NCBI GenBank assembly: GCA_001599595.1 | Contig: BCHH01000002.1 | Location: 4,250,702 to 4,314,701 of the forward strand | DNA from: Beverwykella pulmonaria | Taxonomy: Eukaryota > Ascomycota > Dothideomycetes > Pleosporales > Melanommataceae | Direction of reading: 5' to 3' | Length of the DNA stretch: 64,000 nt | Part shown: positions 38,844 to 49,777 of the stretch, in pieces | How the letters are laid out: every line of letters starts with the position of its first letter | Numbering within the stretch: position 1 is the first letter of the stretch | Position numbers and translations under genes: made by a program | The notes under the pieces: model-generated | What the model saw: the letters and a program-made list of their open reading frames with translations, nothing else | Told to the model about the DNA's origin: nothing | The model's database searches: none

Positions 38844-41698
38844 TTAAAGTAGCAAAATCAACCACCCAGCAATACCCACCACCACCCCCTCAACCCACTT
38901 GTCCAACCCCCCACTCCTTCCCTGCACGGCGCCTCCAGTCTTGCTAATTCCGATTCCGGATGCGATGAAGTTGCCCACTTCACGCTGGTTTGTTGTCGAA
39001 CTCGAGCTCTCACTCGAGCTACTGCTAGAGCTAGACACGCTCGTACTCCTGCTGATCGATCCCGAATGCGTCGTCGTCGCACTGTTAGTCGCTGGAAGAC
39101 TCGGAATCGAACTCGTCTTTCCGTTTATTATGAGCGCGGTGCCCTTTGAATCGAGAGAGTACGTCGTTCCGCTAACCGTTATCGCTTCGCCAGGCTTCAG
39201 CGTCGTGCCTGGTCCGAGTACGTATTCTGTCGTTCCGTCTCTGACTGTCGCAGAGTACGTCTTCCCGTCAATGGTGAGAGCGGGAGCAGCGGTAACAGGA
39301 CCTTGAACCAGCGTCGTCGTCACGCCGTTGATGACTACAACAGATCCAGATGCGGAGGCGGGCATGGAGTATGTTGTTCCAGAGATGGTGATGACGCCTC
39401 CTGGGACGAGAGTCTGGCCGGGACCGAGGACGAATGCCGTTGTCCCCCCGGTTACAGACGCGGTTATCATCTGGTTGTTGAGCGTGAGCACAGGAAGACC
39501 GGGTGCGTTCAGTGTCGAAGTTACGCCGTTGACCACTACGGTAGATCCTGAGTCGCCGGCAGGCATGCTGAATGTGGTTCCGTCGACTGTGAGGACACCT
39601 CCCGGGGTTAGTGTCTGTCCTGGACCAAGAACAAACATGGTAGATCCACCGATTACCGTAGCGGAAACTGTCTGGCCACCCACGGTAAGGACGGGAGCGC
39701 CTGTTGCAAAGGGCGCGTTTCCGAGGGTCTGCGTCACGCCGTTGACCACGGCAATCGTTCCGCTTGGTCCCAGGCTTAGCGTGCTTCCATCGACAGTGAT
39801 GGCAGGTCCGCCAGGAGCGAGCGTCTGAGTTCCGACAACAAATTGTCCTTGAGAGTTCGCCGTGACAGTCTTGTCTCCAACTGTAAGCACTGGTGGGCCG
39901 GTTGGTGCGGGATTCACTGCAATTGTGCTGCCTCCGACGACGATAGTAGAACCTCCGCCTCCAGTAGGAACAACAACCTCGACTCCGTTAATCGTAGTGG
40001 TTTGTCCTGCGGTAAGGGTCTGCGATCCAATCACTACGCCGGGATTCTGCTGATTAGAGTTGTTAGGTTGCGTTGGCTGGGCCGGATGAACATTGACCAC
40101 AGTATTGCCAATGGTGATGGTTTGACCGGGATCATTCGGCTGGGGCTGGGGACCCTGCGTGAATTTTGGATCGTGTATGATGGAGTTGATAATGTCGGGA
40201 ATATTTGGCGTCTTCGGTGGGTCGTTTGGTTTAGGATCTGGGTTTTTGGAAGGTTCCTGGTTAGGCCCCATCTGTGAGGGGTCTGGTGGGTTGGTAGGCA
40301 CTACTGGAGGGTTGGGCAGCGGATTGATATTGCATCTTAGACATCCCTGTCTCGTGACGTGGGTGGATGTCGATTCGTAAGTTGTACTCAGATATGTACT
40401 TGTGGGTATGGGAGGCGGAGTAAACCCTGGCGGCTGCTGAGTAAAAAACGTCCCCACCACGGTGGTCGGCCCCGGAGGTGGTGGCGCCGAGGCAGTAGGG
40501 GGGGGAGAAAAAAAAGAAGTAGGAAACTCGCCGAGCCTCGTTGTTGGAGCAAGAGTACAAGTGGCGATGTCGGATCCGTTGAAGATACTCTGAATATCGG
40601 GGTCGAGCTTAAGAAATTCGATGATAGCAGGAGGAAGGGGCAGGGGTGTGCCACCGCTGCTCTCTGGAGGGCTGGTTGTGAACGTCTGGATAAAGGAGCT
40701 CCAGTCCTGCGTCCGAGTAGGTTGCCAGTCGTTCATGAAAAGGTAAGAGACCTCCGCACCACACGTGGGTTCTTCTAAGTAGGTTGTGAGTACTCCGGTA
40801 GGAGCAATCTCTGTTTCCGTAGGAGAGTCAAGCCCGCCCCACAACTCTGTGTAAGCCACATAGGTGGGTCCCGCATCGCTGTTTGCATTAGCCAAGTCAT
40901 GTTTGGAGATGTGCAAAAACTCACAGCGTTAGCGTAGTACCATATGCTGGTTCAAAGGTGAAAACCGGAGCCGTGTGCGTGATGGTTTGATTGGCAGTTC
41001 CAATGATGGTTTTGGTCTGATTAAGCGTCTCTGCCGTGGTAATCACAGTGTCGATCGCCGTGCCCTGCATGTAGGTAATGGTCAAAACAAGCACCGTCTC
41101 AGTGACCACCACACTAGTCCACGTGGTAGACAGGAAGGCCTCCTTCGAATTAAACCAAAACGTGGTTGGCGAGAATGCCTCGAGGACGCAACCGGTACAT
41201 ATTGTAGGGGCGGGAGCAGTTGAATTTCCGGTGACTAGGGTGGTGTAATTCGCGGTGCGAAGTGAGGTAGATGTGTTATAGGAAGCATAGGAGGTGCTGG
41301 CCGGTGTAGTGACGACTCGATTGGCCGAGCTGGTTGAGGTTGAGCTGAGGAAAGAGGTTGATGATGTTGAAGATAGTGATGAGGTGGATGGCTCTGTTGA
41401 CGTTGGAAGACTCGACGAGTCTGAGATGTCAAGTGTGAAGCGAACTTGTGACGAGGCAGAAGTGGATACTGAATGAGATGAGGAAAAACTGGTGGAGGAT
41501 GACGATGCTACTGAAGAAGAGTTCAAGTTCACTGCTGGTGGTTAGTGTTGATTCACAGCGTGGACATTTGGCCACAAACGTTCTATGATATGTTAGTCAC
41601 GTTCACACATCTTCCATGGAGCACCTACGTCTTCTGATGTATGGGGCATTTGAGCAGGCTGCCAAAGGTGCCAAGCTCAACAGAGCGAGAAGTCGCAT
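38844..41698 (-). CDS. Ser/Thr-rich GPI-anchored cell-wall protein with internal repeats
   Basis: Three exons, 41698-41629, 41531-40925 and 40878-38844, encode 903 residues. Exon 1 encodes a signal peptide (MRLLALLSLAPLAACS). Exon 2 is a mucin-like block of Ser and Thr, which should be heavily O-glycosylated. Exon 3 begins with a Pro-rich segment and continues with about four copies of a 65-70-residue repeat. The repeat follows the pattern PVLTVxxxTxxA, FVLGPGQTLxPGG, ITVxGTTxSMPA, VVVNGVTxTL. A poly-Ser stretch follows, then a C-terminal hydrophobic tail (VEGVVVGIAGWLILLL) without basic residues, the form of a GPI-attachment signal. It should be displayed on the wall or plasma membrane, as adhesin or spacer. 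Ligand unknown. Confidence 0.85.
39200..40000 (-). repeat. protein-level tandem repeat, about four units of roughly 200 bp
   Basis: The units begin at PVLTVGDK, PVLTVGGQ, PVLTLNNQ and PALTIDGK in the surface-protein gene. Each contains the FVLGPGQTL-like and VVVNGVT-like submotifs, and the second and third units are the most alike. The first unit lacks a few residues (FVVGTQTLAPGG). Confidence 0.75.
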
Positions 41699-42972
41699 CT
41701 TTTCTGTCTGTGCATGAACGAGCGACGATGTTCAAGCTGCGAAGAAACGAAATGTGCAACGCCTACAAGATGACGAGGTGGGAATGGAAAGAATCGGAGA
41801 TCAAGGTAGAACGGATGGAAGCTGTTATGTGTATTTGAATCGGGCAGCCCACCAGCAGGCGACGCCCCTATGAATAGAAATCCCCTGCAGGCGGTGGTGC
41901 AGGGCCACAGCAGGTCCAGCTTCTGCGTTTCGACGAGGAGCCCGCCAATCACACGAAACAGCCTCCCGAATTAAAGTGTGGCCGTGCTGGTCGGCTGAAC
42001 GACGCACGCTGAGCACCAGATGGCGGGAATCTCTCTTCTCGCCAGTCTTTGGAGGCTTGCCACATCGCCGACATGCCTTCCTAGCACATGGAGACAACGT
42101 GTCGGTCGGCTGTTTCTCTACAGTCTGGAGTCTTGTGTTACTAGAATGGAGGCCGCGGGTTGGACGAGGCCAGGGCTCGCTACATTGTTGTTGTTGGAGT
42201 GTGTGTCTCTTTTGGGCACATGGGGATAGGGGAAAGTAATGCGGCGAAATCTCAGGCCGCGTGGGAAGGGTCGCACAGAGATGGGTCGAGATGAGGCTTC
42301 TCGGCAGCCGTTTCACATGACGGTGCTTGCTCGCCTGCGAAATGGGATTTTCCGGGATGGCCGCGCCCAAGATCGGAGGGGGCGTCGCTGGCGAGGGAGT
42401 GGAAAGATGGCGTGAGGCCTTGCAGAACGAAAGGTCACCGCAGAACAGGGGCGGATCGCTTGGTCGCTGGTCTTACTGGTCACGGCTCACACGCTAGCCG
42501 TCGAGGTTGTATCGTCAAGACCCTAGTCGTGGCTTCAGCCCTCACGGTTTACTATCGACTCACCCACCGCCCTCGTATTCAGCTGGCCCGGAGCTGGAGA
42601 TGCCTGCATCTTCTTCCCAACCAGCCACCGCCATGGCATGCCTGTCCTGCTGCCGGCGTCCCAGCCAGCAGCCATGGCTCCAGAACCTCGCAGGCGATTG
42701 TGTTGCATCCATATTGCGCGAACCCCTCCCCCAAAGTCTCACGCATGCTCTCATGCCCGTCATGTCGAGGCCGTGACACTTGCCAACCCGAGTCCACATT
42801 TGCTCGCCTTTTCTGTTTACGACACCTAATTCTGCCTCTTCTCCAGGCTGCCCGCCCACCTTCATGTGGTAGTTTCAATATATTTGTTTTTGTTTCAGTT
42901 GGGCTCTGCATATTGATTCCCCATTCCGTTTTTCCTTGGACGCCCTCACTTCCGCTCGCTTTTTCTTACATC
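41699..42972. promoter_or_regulatory. divergent intergenic region
   Basis: 1.27 kb between the starts of the repeat-containing surface protein (minus) and the pepsin-like gene (plus). The frame of the pepsin-like gene stays open upstream to 42412, which complicates its start. No separate gene is supported. Confidence 0.35.
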
Positions 42973-44736
42973 ATGCCTATGGCACCGAGAGCGACGGCAT
43001 CGTCAACACCGAAACCCTATGTGGTGCCTCCGTCGCAAAAATTCGACGGAAACGACGGGAGCTGGTCAACCTTTACCCTCTCCATCGGAACTCCTGGACA
43101 AGAATTTCGCGTTTTGGCATCTACGAAAGCCGGAGAGACGTACGTTATTGTACCTGAAGGATGCTATGCAACAGATGGCCCAGACTGCGCAAAACTGCGC
43201 GGCGCAGAGATCTTCCAGTCGTCGCAAAGTCCTGGATTCCGGGTCAATATGTCCTCGAGCTGGTCGACATTGGGACAGTACAGTATAGACTTGGAGGACA
43301 GGCTCAATTACACCGCGCAGGGGCTTTTTGGATTCGACAAGGTCTCGCTGGGATCCGCTGTCGACAGCACGTCGCTGTCAATGGATCATCAGGTTGTAGC
43401 GGGTGTGGCCGAGATGGATTACTACATGGGCCACATACCATTAGGTGTACCGGATTCTAGCTTCTCGAGCTTGAGTCAATCCATTGACTCCTTTATATAC
43501 CAGCTGCGAAACACCACAAAAATACCGAGTCTCTCCTTCAGCTACACCGCCGGAGCCAAATACAGGTTAAAATCAGTATTCGGAAGTCTAATCCTAGGCG
43601 GCTACGACTCCACACGCTTCACACCCAATGCCAACCCCTTCTTCTTCTCTTTTGCTACCGACCCCTCACGGCTTCTGACCGTTGGAGTGGAATCCATAAT
43701 GGCCATGAACTCGCTAAAAGGAACATACTCACTTACATCCGGCGCGCATTTCTCCTTAATTGACTCTACAGTCCCACACCTCTGGCTACCAAGGTCCATT
43801 TGCGACAACTTCGAGCAGGCCTTCGGGCTCACCTACGACGCAAGGACCGACTTCTACCTCGTAAACGACACCGTGCACGATAAACTTAAATCGCTAAACC
43901 CCTCTATAACCATTAAGCTCGTAAACTCGCTACAAGACACATCCACAAATTACACAAACATCATCCTCCCATACGCCGCATTCGACCTACAGGCCTCCTA
44001 CCCATACTACCAGAATGCTACGAACTACTTTCCGATCCGACGCGCGGCGAATGACACGCAATACGTACTCGGGCGGACACTCCTCCAAGAAGCATACTTA
44101 ATTGTCGACTACGAGCGCGCAAACTTCACAATCGCCCAAGCCGCATTTCCTGACCCCCTCCCCGCCGCAAAAGTCATCACCATCAATCCCCCCTCCTCGA
44201 CATCTACATCCGATTCTAAATCCTCGTCCTCGTCTTCCTCTCTCAGCACCGGCGCTATTGCCGGCATCGCCGCAGGCGGCGGAATTCTCCTCCTCATTGT
44301 CATAATCGGCGCAATAATACTATACCGGAAACGACGCACCGGCCGAAAACGCAAGTACGAGCTCGCCAACACACAAATCTCAGAAACTGGCTCGGGGGCA
44401 AATATATCCTCGCCACAGAAGCATCATGATCCGCAGGAACTTGGCGGCACGCCGTTGACGGAGCTCGCGTCGCCGAGGCATGAGGGTCATGGCGGGGGTC
44501 AGAAAACATTTCTGAGCCCGACGGATGTAGTTCAGGAGCTGGAGACACCGATGACGGCGAACTCGAGACAAACGAGGTGGAGAGAAGTGACCAACTTTTA
44601 TGAAATGGAGGGGAGTGCGCCGCCAAGTCGGGCGGGGAGTCGAGCGCCCAGTGAGGTTACGCCGAGGAATCATCCACACTCAGCATTTACGGGAGTGAGT
44701 CCGCTCACAGGGAGATTTCAGGAGAGGATAGATTAG
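42973..44736 (+). CDS. pepsin-like membrane protein with altered active site (probable pseudoprotease)
   Basis: The core is 587 residues from the ATG at 42973. The fold is A1 aspartic-protease-like: FTLSIGTPGQEFRVLAST, SLILGGYDSTRF, FSLIDSTVPHLWLP and YVLGRTLLQEAYLIVDYE are the expected landmarks. The first catalytic motif (normally DTGS after the GTPxQ strand) reads ASTKAGE and the second (D-S/T-G) reads DSTVP, so both catalytic motifs are changed. After a Ser-rich stalk there is one transmembrane helix (AGGGILLLIVIIGAIILY, about residues 436-457) and a basic then Ser-rich cytoplasmic tail. The start is uncertain: the frame is open upstream to 42412 and a hydrophobic stretch just before 42973 (FVFVSVGLCILIPHSVF) may be the secretion signal, from ATG 42745 or through an unseen exon. 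Confidence 0.75.
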   Translation: MPMAPRATASSTPKPYVVPPSQKFDGNDGSWSTFTLSIGTPGQEFRVLASTKAGETYVIVPEGCYATDGPDCAKLRGAEIFQSSQSPGFRVNMSSSWSTLGQYSIDLEDRLNYTAQGLFGFDKVSLGSAVDSTSLSMDHQVVAGVAEMDYYMGHIPLGVPDSSFSSLSQSIDSFIYQLRNTTKIPSLSFSYTAGAKYRLKSVFGSLILGGYDSTRFTPNANPFFFSFATDPSRLLTVGVESIMAMNSLKGTYSLTSGAHFSLIDSTVPHLWLPRSICDNFEQAFGLTYDARTDFYLVNDTVHDKLKSLNPSITIKLVNSLQDTSTNYTNIILPYAAFDLQASYPYYQNATNYFPIRRAANDTQYVLGRTLLQEAYLIVDYERANFTIAQAAFPDPLPAAKVITINPPSSTSTSDSKSSSSSSSLSTGAIAGIAAGGGILLLIVIIGAIILYRKRRTGRKRKYELANTQISETGSGANISSPQKHHDPQELGGTPLTELASPRHEGHGGGQKTFLSPTDVVQELETPMTANSRQTRWREVTNFYEMEGSAPPSRAGSRAPSEVTPRNHPHSAFTGVSPLTGRFQERID

Positions 44737-45063
44737 TGGATATGTTAGGTAATTGTGGAGGAGTTCTTGTACATGATTTATGATGGATACCCCCTGTGTA
44801 TATTGAGTATTGTAATTCAGGACACCATGGGACAAGACGGTCAGACGTCCACTTTTAAAGCTCAGCTTAATAAAATACATGACACATTTACACATTCACA
44901 CATTCACACATTCACAACCACACTAAATTGCTGTTGCCAACGGCCTCCATTCCTCCCTTGCCCGTTCTAAAACCAAATCCAGTACCCATCTCACACTTCT
45001 ACATCCAATGCACAGTCTCTCTCTAACCTATTCTTCCTTCCCTAGCATCTCCCCGTCCTCTCC
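44737..45063. other. intergenic between convergent genes
   Basis: A short CACATTCA tandem lies at about 44890-44920 and a CT-rich stretch follows. No gene. Confidence 0.4.
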
Positions 45064-45583
45064 TCAACACTCCACTTTCCCCATCTCTCCCATAAACGCC
45101 ACCTCCCATACATGCCCATCCGGATCCTCCACACTCCTCGCAAACCCACCACCCATCTCCGGTAGCACCGTCGGATCCGCCTTCCCCCCTTCCTTCACAC
45201 CAGCCTCCACAATCCGATTCACGTCCTCCCTCTTCTCCACCGAGATGCAGAACAGGCATTCTGTGCCGTCTCGGCCTCCGACAAGAGATTTAGATGCAGG
45301 CATGACTGCTCAACACATCAATTTGAATTTATGTATGTGTTATCCTTCGCTCAAGCCGGCGCACACGCCAAAGGGAGAGTGCAGGGTGGAAGGGCTACGT
45401 ACAGGATTGGAAACGTGGATGTTCCATGAGCATGACGCTGATGTGAGGCGAGAGAACCATGCACGTCGTGTCTTCAGAGCAGAACATGGGGTTCTTTGTA
45501 AGGCCTAGCGCGGCATAGAAGGGCGTCGCCGTGGCGAGCGACGAGACGGGGAGGTTGAGGAATATGGTTGGTTCGTGTGGCAT
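45064..45583 (-). CDS. VOC-family (glyoxalase/bleomycin-resistance fold) protein
   Basis: Two exons, 45583-45403 and 45305-45064, with a 97-nt intron, encode 140 residues, the normal length of a single-domain VOC protein. It opens with IFLNLPVSSLATATPFYAALG, the first beta-alpha unit of the fold, and ends with SVEDPDGHVWEVAFM, where the Glu usually binds the metal. The intron splits the codon between S and F in the middle of the domain. VOC proteins include lactoylglutathione lyases, dioxygenases and antibiotic-binding proteins; the reaction here cannot be inferred. Convergent with the pepsin-like gene. Confidence 0.83.
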
Positions 45584-46246
45584 TGTCTCGATAGTGAGTC
45601 AAGACCGTAGCGGGATGTCAATTGGTTTCGTTCCAGCTTAATTGGAAGTTGACTTCAAAAACTGAGGACGAGAAGACAAACATACACACACTCTCTCCCT
45701 TTATACTCTCACGCGTGGTTTGCCAACCCCGCGCCCATTACGGCGCCAAGGAGAGGGGACCGCTGCGATTACTGATCGTGCACTCGCGGTGTCACGTGGA
45801 GCGCGTTGGTGCCTTGAATGCGAGGAATGCGGGCTCTTGTGTTCTCTTGGACATTTCAATGAGGAAGTTTATAGAGCTTTTTTGCATGAGACAAGCACTC
45901 GACGTTGGGTACATGTCAAAAGAACTAACCGATACCCACATTGTAACTTGTAGTGCTGTATCTGCCAGGACAGGCTTTGCACTCGATGTGATAGAGTCTG
46001 ACGGAAGCTACTAGATGTGTGTCGAGTAACTGGTATTCTGGAGCATGGAGATTGGAAGTTGTTACATTTCCCATGCTCCCCCCGTTGAAGAACACTATCG
46101 CTATGCTGTGACCCACAAATTTGACACCTTCTGGGTATCTCCCATAATCTCGTGAACCGCCTATTGAAATGCAGAATAACGCCAATACCCCCTTTTTAGC
46201 CTCTTGCAGGTACCCTTGATGTCCGTCATGTATCTCAGCCAGCTAA
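45584..46246. other. intergenic, no gene seen
   Basis: A 663-bp stretch between the VOC gene start and the 3' end of the signal peptide peptidase gene. Nothing identifiable. Confidence 0.4.
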
Positions 46247-48208
46247 TTACTTCAGTCGAATCCTCTTGCCCGCAGGCTCGACGGCCCTCTCTTCACCTGC
46301 AGGCGGCGCCCAGCTTGGCTTGCCCTTCTCTAGCGGAGACTGCTCATCTTCCTCGGACTCTTTGCCGTCGCGAGAGCCTCTCCGGATGGACCGAGGATGC
46401 TTCAGTTTCCAGGGCGCCTCGATGGAAAAGGAGAAGACTTCTCTATCGGCCCGGTGGCCTGCAACCTCTTTGACCTTGTCTTTCTTTTTGCTGCTGTCCT
46501 GATCCGCAGAACCGTTACCCTCCGACTCGCTGTCCATAGTGATGTGCTTCCGGAGCGCTTTCTCCATGCGGGCCTCACGATCTAGACTCTTCTTTTCTGA
46601 GAGCGAGAAGAAGCTGGTGCGCTCCGGGGCGGGTTTCTCTTTCTCGTCTTCGCTCTTCTTCTCCGTTGCATTATCGTCTTCGTCTTCAACCGCCTCGCTA
46701 AAGTCCCACATCAGGCTCAGCTCGCCCTTGAATAGCGCCGTCAGCCACAGACTGCCCAGCACGCCAGGAACGAGGTATAGCAATGCCGGTTGCGCATGGC
46801 CCCAGATGTGCATCACCCCCAATGTAGCCAGCATGCCGAGGATGTATCCCACGAGACTAGCTTTAAAGTATGTTTTGGGAAACGTAAAGGGTCGCTCCGG
46901 CTTTGTATCGATTGATGCAGAGTAGAGCTGACGGCCGGTGAGGGAGTGGGACCAGAAATGATCGCTCCATCGTCCTGCCAGGGAGAAGTATCGAGGTTTG
47001 ACCAACGTAGCTTCGCCGACTGCACCATTCTCCTGTTCTACGGCTGGTATGTGTTTCTGCTGGCGTAGGTAGAAGAGGAAGAGATCGAAGCGGAGTGCGA
47101 GGCCCATCATGATGCCTGGAAGGACGACATCGCCGAGGCCAAGCATAGCGAGAGACGGCTCGGCTGACGTAGAGTCAGGGTGTGCGGGACGGGGGAAGAC
47201 CAGCTTAATGGGGACATCGAGCGTCTTCGCTACCGTGACCATCATGGGGCTAGGACGGTTAGCAGAGGAACAGAGCATGCTCAGAACGGGATAGGCTCAC
47301 GTGTAGAAGACAAAATAGATGTCATAGAAGAACAGAGCCCCGAGGATCAAGCTACCGGTCCCAAAGGTGGTCGGAGACATGAGCTGTAAGGCGCCATAAG
47401 AGAATCCAAAGCCCATCAGATTGGTGAGATACCATGGCTTGTCGACGAAATTGAAGTAGGCAACAGCCGCTGTAGAGAGAACAAAGCCAACGAGCCCATG
47501 TGGGCCAACGCGCACTTTCCCTGCAAAGACACGATGAAGATACATGCGCAAGGTCCATTTGTTGGCGGGCATGGCACGATCATTCCATAAAAGCTCGCGA
47601 ATGCCCTCGGAGAGCGGGAGACGCGCAAGAAAGCCCGGGAGAGGCGACGGGACTGCCTTCTTGTCCTTGATGTTGCCGGCGACGGGCACCGCCTTCTTTT
47701 CTTTCGCATCAACATAGTAGAGCGCGCCTCCTAGAGTGTATCGGCGGGGGAAGATGATCGAGTGGCCAATGTCAAGCGCATCGGTAATGAGTTTGGCTAC
47801 GGAGAAGACGCCAAACAGGGCGAAGTATCCGTTAAGAATCTTGTTCAGGAGAGCAGGGTCTTTCATCCACTTGATGAGAAAGTAGAGTCCCGCCAGCGTG
47901 GTTCCTGCGAGAAGCGGCATCATGATGGCGTCCGTGGGCGATAGCCCCTCCATCTTGTGTGTCTCTTCCTCTTCCTCCTCCTCTTCGTCATCGTCGTCGA
48001 GGCCGTTTTCGTCTCCCTTGGCCTTTTTCCTTCGCTTCGTTGGCTTCGCGGCAGAAGCTGGCCGAGATAGGGAGGCGTGCGCACCTGTGTATATGGGGAA
48101 GAGTGCGGATGCAAGCAGGTGGATATACGTCGGGATCATTGGCTGCATAAGAGAGAATTCGTAGGCAGCTTGGCCCAGGACACGGGCGAAGAGGCTAGGC
48201 TCAGCCAT
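46247..48208 (-). CDS. sppA: signal peptide peptidase-type intramembrane aspartyl protease
   Basis: Two exons, 48208-47301 and 47249-46247, encode 636 residues. The start is the ATG at 48208; the codon 12 nt upstream is GTG. The presenilin/SPP family motifs are complete: YD in FFYDIYFVF (Asp about 296), GLGD in MLGLGDVVLPG (Asp about 343) and PAL in QPALLYLVP (about 457-459). Nine or so hydrophobic segments support a multi-pass ER membrane protein that cleaves signal-peptide remnants and tail-anchored substrates. Two features enlarge it beyond a typical SPP: an acidic luminal or cytosolic insert with a run of eight Glu near residue 75-85, and a hydrophilic C-terminal tail of about 150 residues rich in Lys, Glu and Ser. 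Confidence 0.93.
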
Positions 48209-49014
48209 GGTCTTGTCCACCCAGGCGACTCTAGTAGAAAGACAACACGATCGATTGCTCTGCGCGGCGTGCCGTATGCGGCAGAAGGGACTACGCGGGG
48301 GAGGTTGGGAACGCGTCGCGCGTCAAATTGGAGGGACCGAATGGGAACGAGCGTGTGATTGCCTGGAGTCGCTGCAATTGTATTGAATTCCAGGAGGCAA
48401 CCTGGAGGATCGAAGTTGGCTGCTATGAAGTGTTTTGGAGAACACATGTACAGAAAACATGACGCTGCATGCGCACAGACCTCTTCCCCAAATCTCGGCT
48501 CCACCTTCTCACGTGCTCTCCTCCATCTCCTCACCTTCATTCCCACACCAACGAGAAATTGCACTTCACTCGCTTATGGGGGTGGAATTGCTTCATTGAC
48601 TTGCTGCTGGGAATGGCATGCCCATTATGCCCAAATCGTGTAGCAATCTGACCTCACCCGCCTACCAGTGCGCGAATACAATAATTTCCATTTAATCACA
48701 ACAACGAACCTATAAGGTTGTCCTGTCAGTTGTAATTTCCCTCCCATTACGCCTTTGGTCAGAGTCTAGCGGAGGTCTAGAATATTCGAATATCCAGTAT
48801 TCCCTTTGCCATATCCTCACTCTCATATTTCATCCAACACCCAACCTACTATCCACCAAGAATTTAATATCCAATCCACCACCACGGCATCCACACCATA
48901 AACCCTTGATGCCATCACTCTCAGGCGGTACTTCCTGTCCATCCTCACCTTCACCCTAATGGGGGCCATCCTCAAAAAACCCTCCACCACTTCCTCCATC
49001 ACAACACTTCCAAC
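48209..49014. other. intergenic, no gene seen
   Basis: An 806-bp stretch between the divergent signal peptide peptidase and the interrupted minisatellite gene. The last 60 bp before 49015 (CTTCCTCCATCACAACACTTCCAAC) look like a fungal mRNA leader. Confidence 0.35.
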
Positions 49015-49276
49015 ATGGCCCCCCCCCCTCACACCAACTCACCCCCCTCCTTACACAAGAAAACCCTCTCGTATTCTTGGTCAAAGGGATTCAAGAGAAG
49101 GTGAACGTACACGTATTGGGCACGCAAGCGGTTCGCGAATGATCTAGTTGCTGATGAGGTGCTCGGGTGGAGGGTGAGCTCGAATAGGCATACGAGGGAG
49201 GTGTTGCAGGAGGGGATCGAGGGAATGAGGGAGAGGTACGGCTTGGGAGCGAAAATCGAAATGAAGGTACATGAAA

Positions 49277-49607
49277 AGGAGGAGAAAGAGGGAAGGAGGA
49301 GAAAGAGGGAAGGAGGAGAAAGAGGGAAGGAGGAGAAAGAGGGAAGGAGGAGAAAGAGGGAAGGAGGAGAANNNNNNNNNNNNNNNNNNNNNNNNNNNNN
49401 NNNNNNNNNNNNNNNNNNNNNNNNNNNNNNNNNNNNNNNNNNNNNNNNNNNNNNNNNNNNNNNNNNNNNNNAGGAGGAGAAAGAGGGAAGGAGGAGAAAG
49501 AGGGAAGGAGGAGAAAGAGGGAAGGAGGAGAAAGAGGGAAGGAGGAGAAAGAGGGAAGGAGGAGAAGGAGGGAAGGAGGAGAAGGAGGGAAGGAGGAGAA
49601 GGAGGGA
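49277..49607. repeat. 17-bp purine-rich minisatellite spanning an assembly gap
   Basis: The unit is AGGAGGAGAAAGAGGGA. About 5.6 copies precede the gap and eight follow it; the last three carry AAGG for AAAG. No stop codon occurs in any of the six frames, so each strand can encode a 17-residue repeat. Confidence 0.92.
49372..49471. other. assembly gap of 100 N
   Basis: Exactly 100 N, the conventional length for a gap of unknown size. The repeat continues on both sides, so the true copy number is not known. Confidence 0.97.
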
Positions 49608-49777
49608 AAACGGGAAAGGGGAGGACGAGGGGGATGGAGAGGAGACGGAGGTCGAGGATGCTGACGATGAGGCGGAAAAAGGAGGACTCAGACCCACAAG
49701 TAGTCTTCTCAGACACAAGTTTGCGCTCCGTCTCCTCCCCTAGCTTCATTTCATCATGGGATGACCACCACTCCTAA

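Larger units (their letters stand above)
49015..49777 (+). pseudogene. interrupted or misassembled gene carrying a 17-bp minisatellite
   Basis: An ATG in good context (CCAACATGGCC) at 49015 opens a frame of 29 codons ending SYSWSKGFKRR, then meets TGA at 49102-49104. The same frame continues immediately with TYTYWARKRFANDL and then VADEVLGWRVSS, HTREVLQEGIEGMRERYGLG and the minisatellite, up to the 100-N gap. The protein-like character on both sides in one frame suggests a gene broken by a nonsense change or a sequencing error. A GTGAAC donor at 49101 is an alternative; splicing to the AG before 49172 would keep frame but delete the conserved-looking segment. After the gap two frames end differently: one in LRHKFALRLLP, one in SFISSWDDHHS. 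Family not recognised. Confidence 0.4.

Noticed and set aside
42412..42972. Upstream extension of the pepsin-like protein to residue 774
   Set aside because: The first 110 residues look like translated leader (Arg, His, Pro, Cys without structure); the start remains uncertain but not at 42412.
49029..49749. Long minus-strand frames of Ser/Pro/Leu repeats
   Set aside because: They are mirror readings of the 17-bp purine repeat, which is open on both strands; no start or flanking coding signal supports them.
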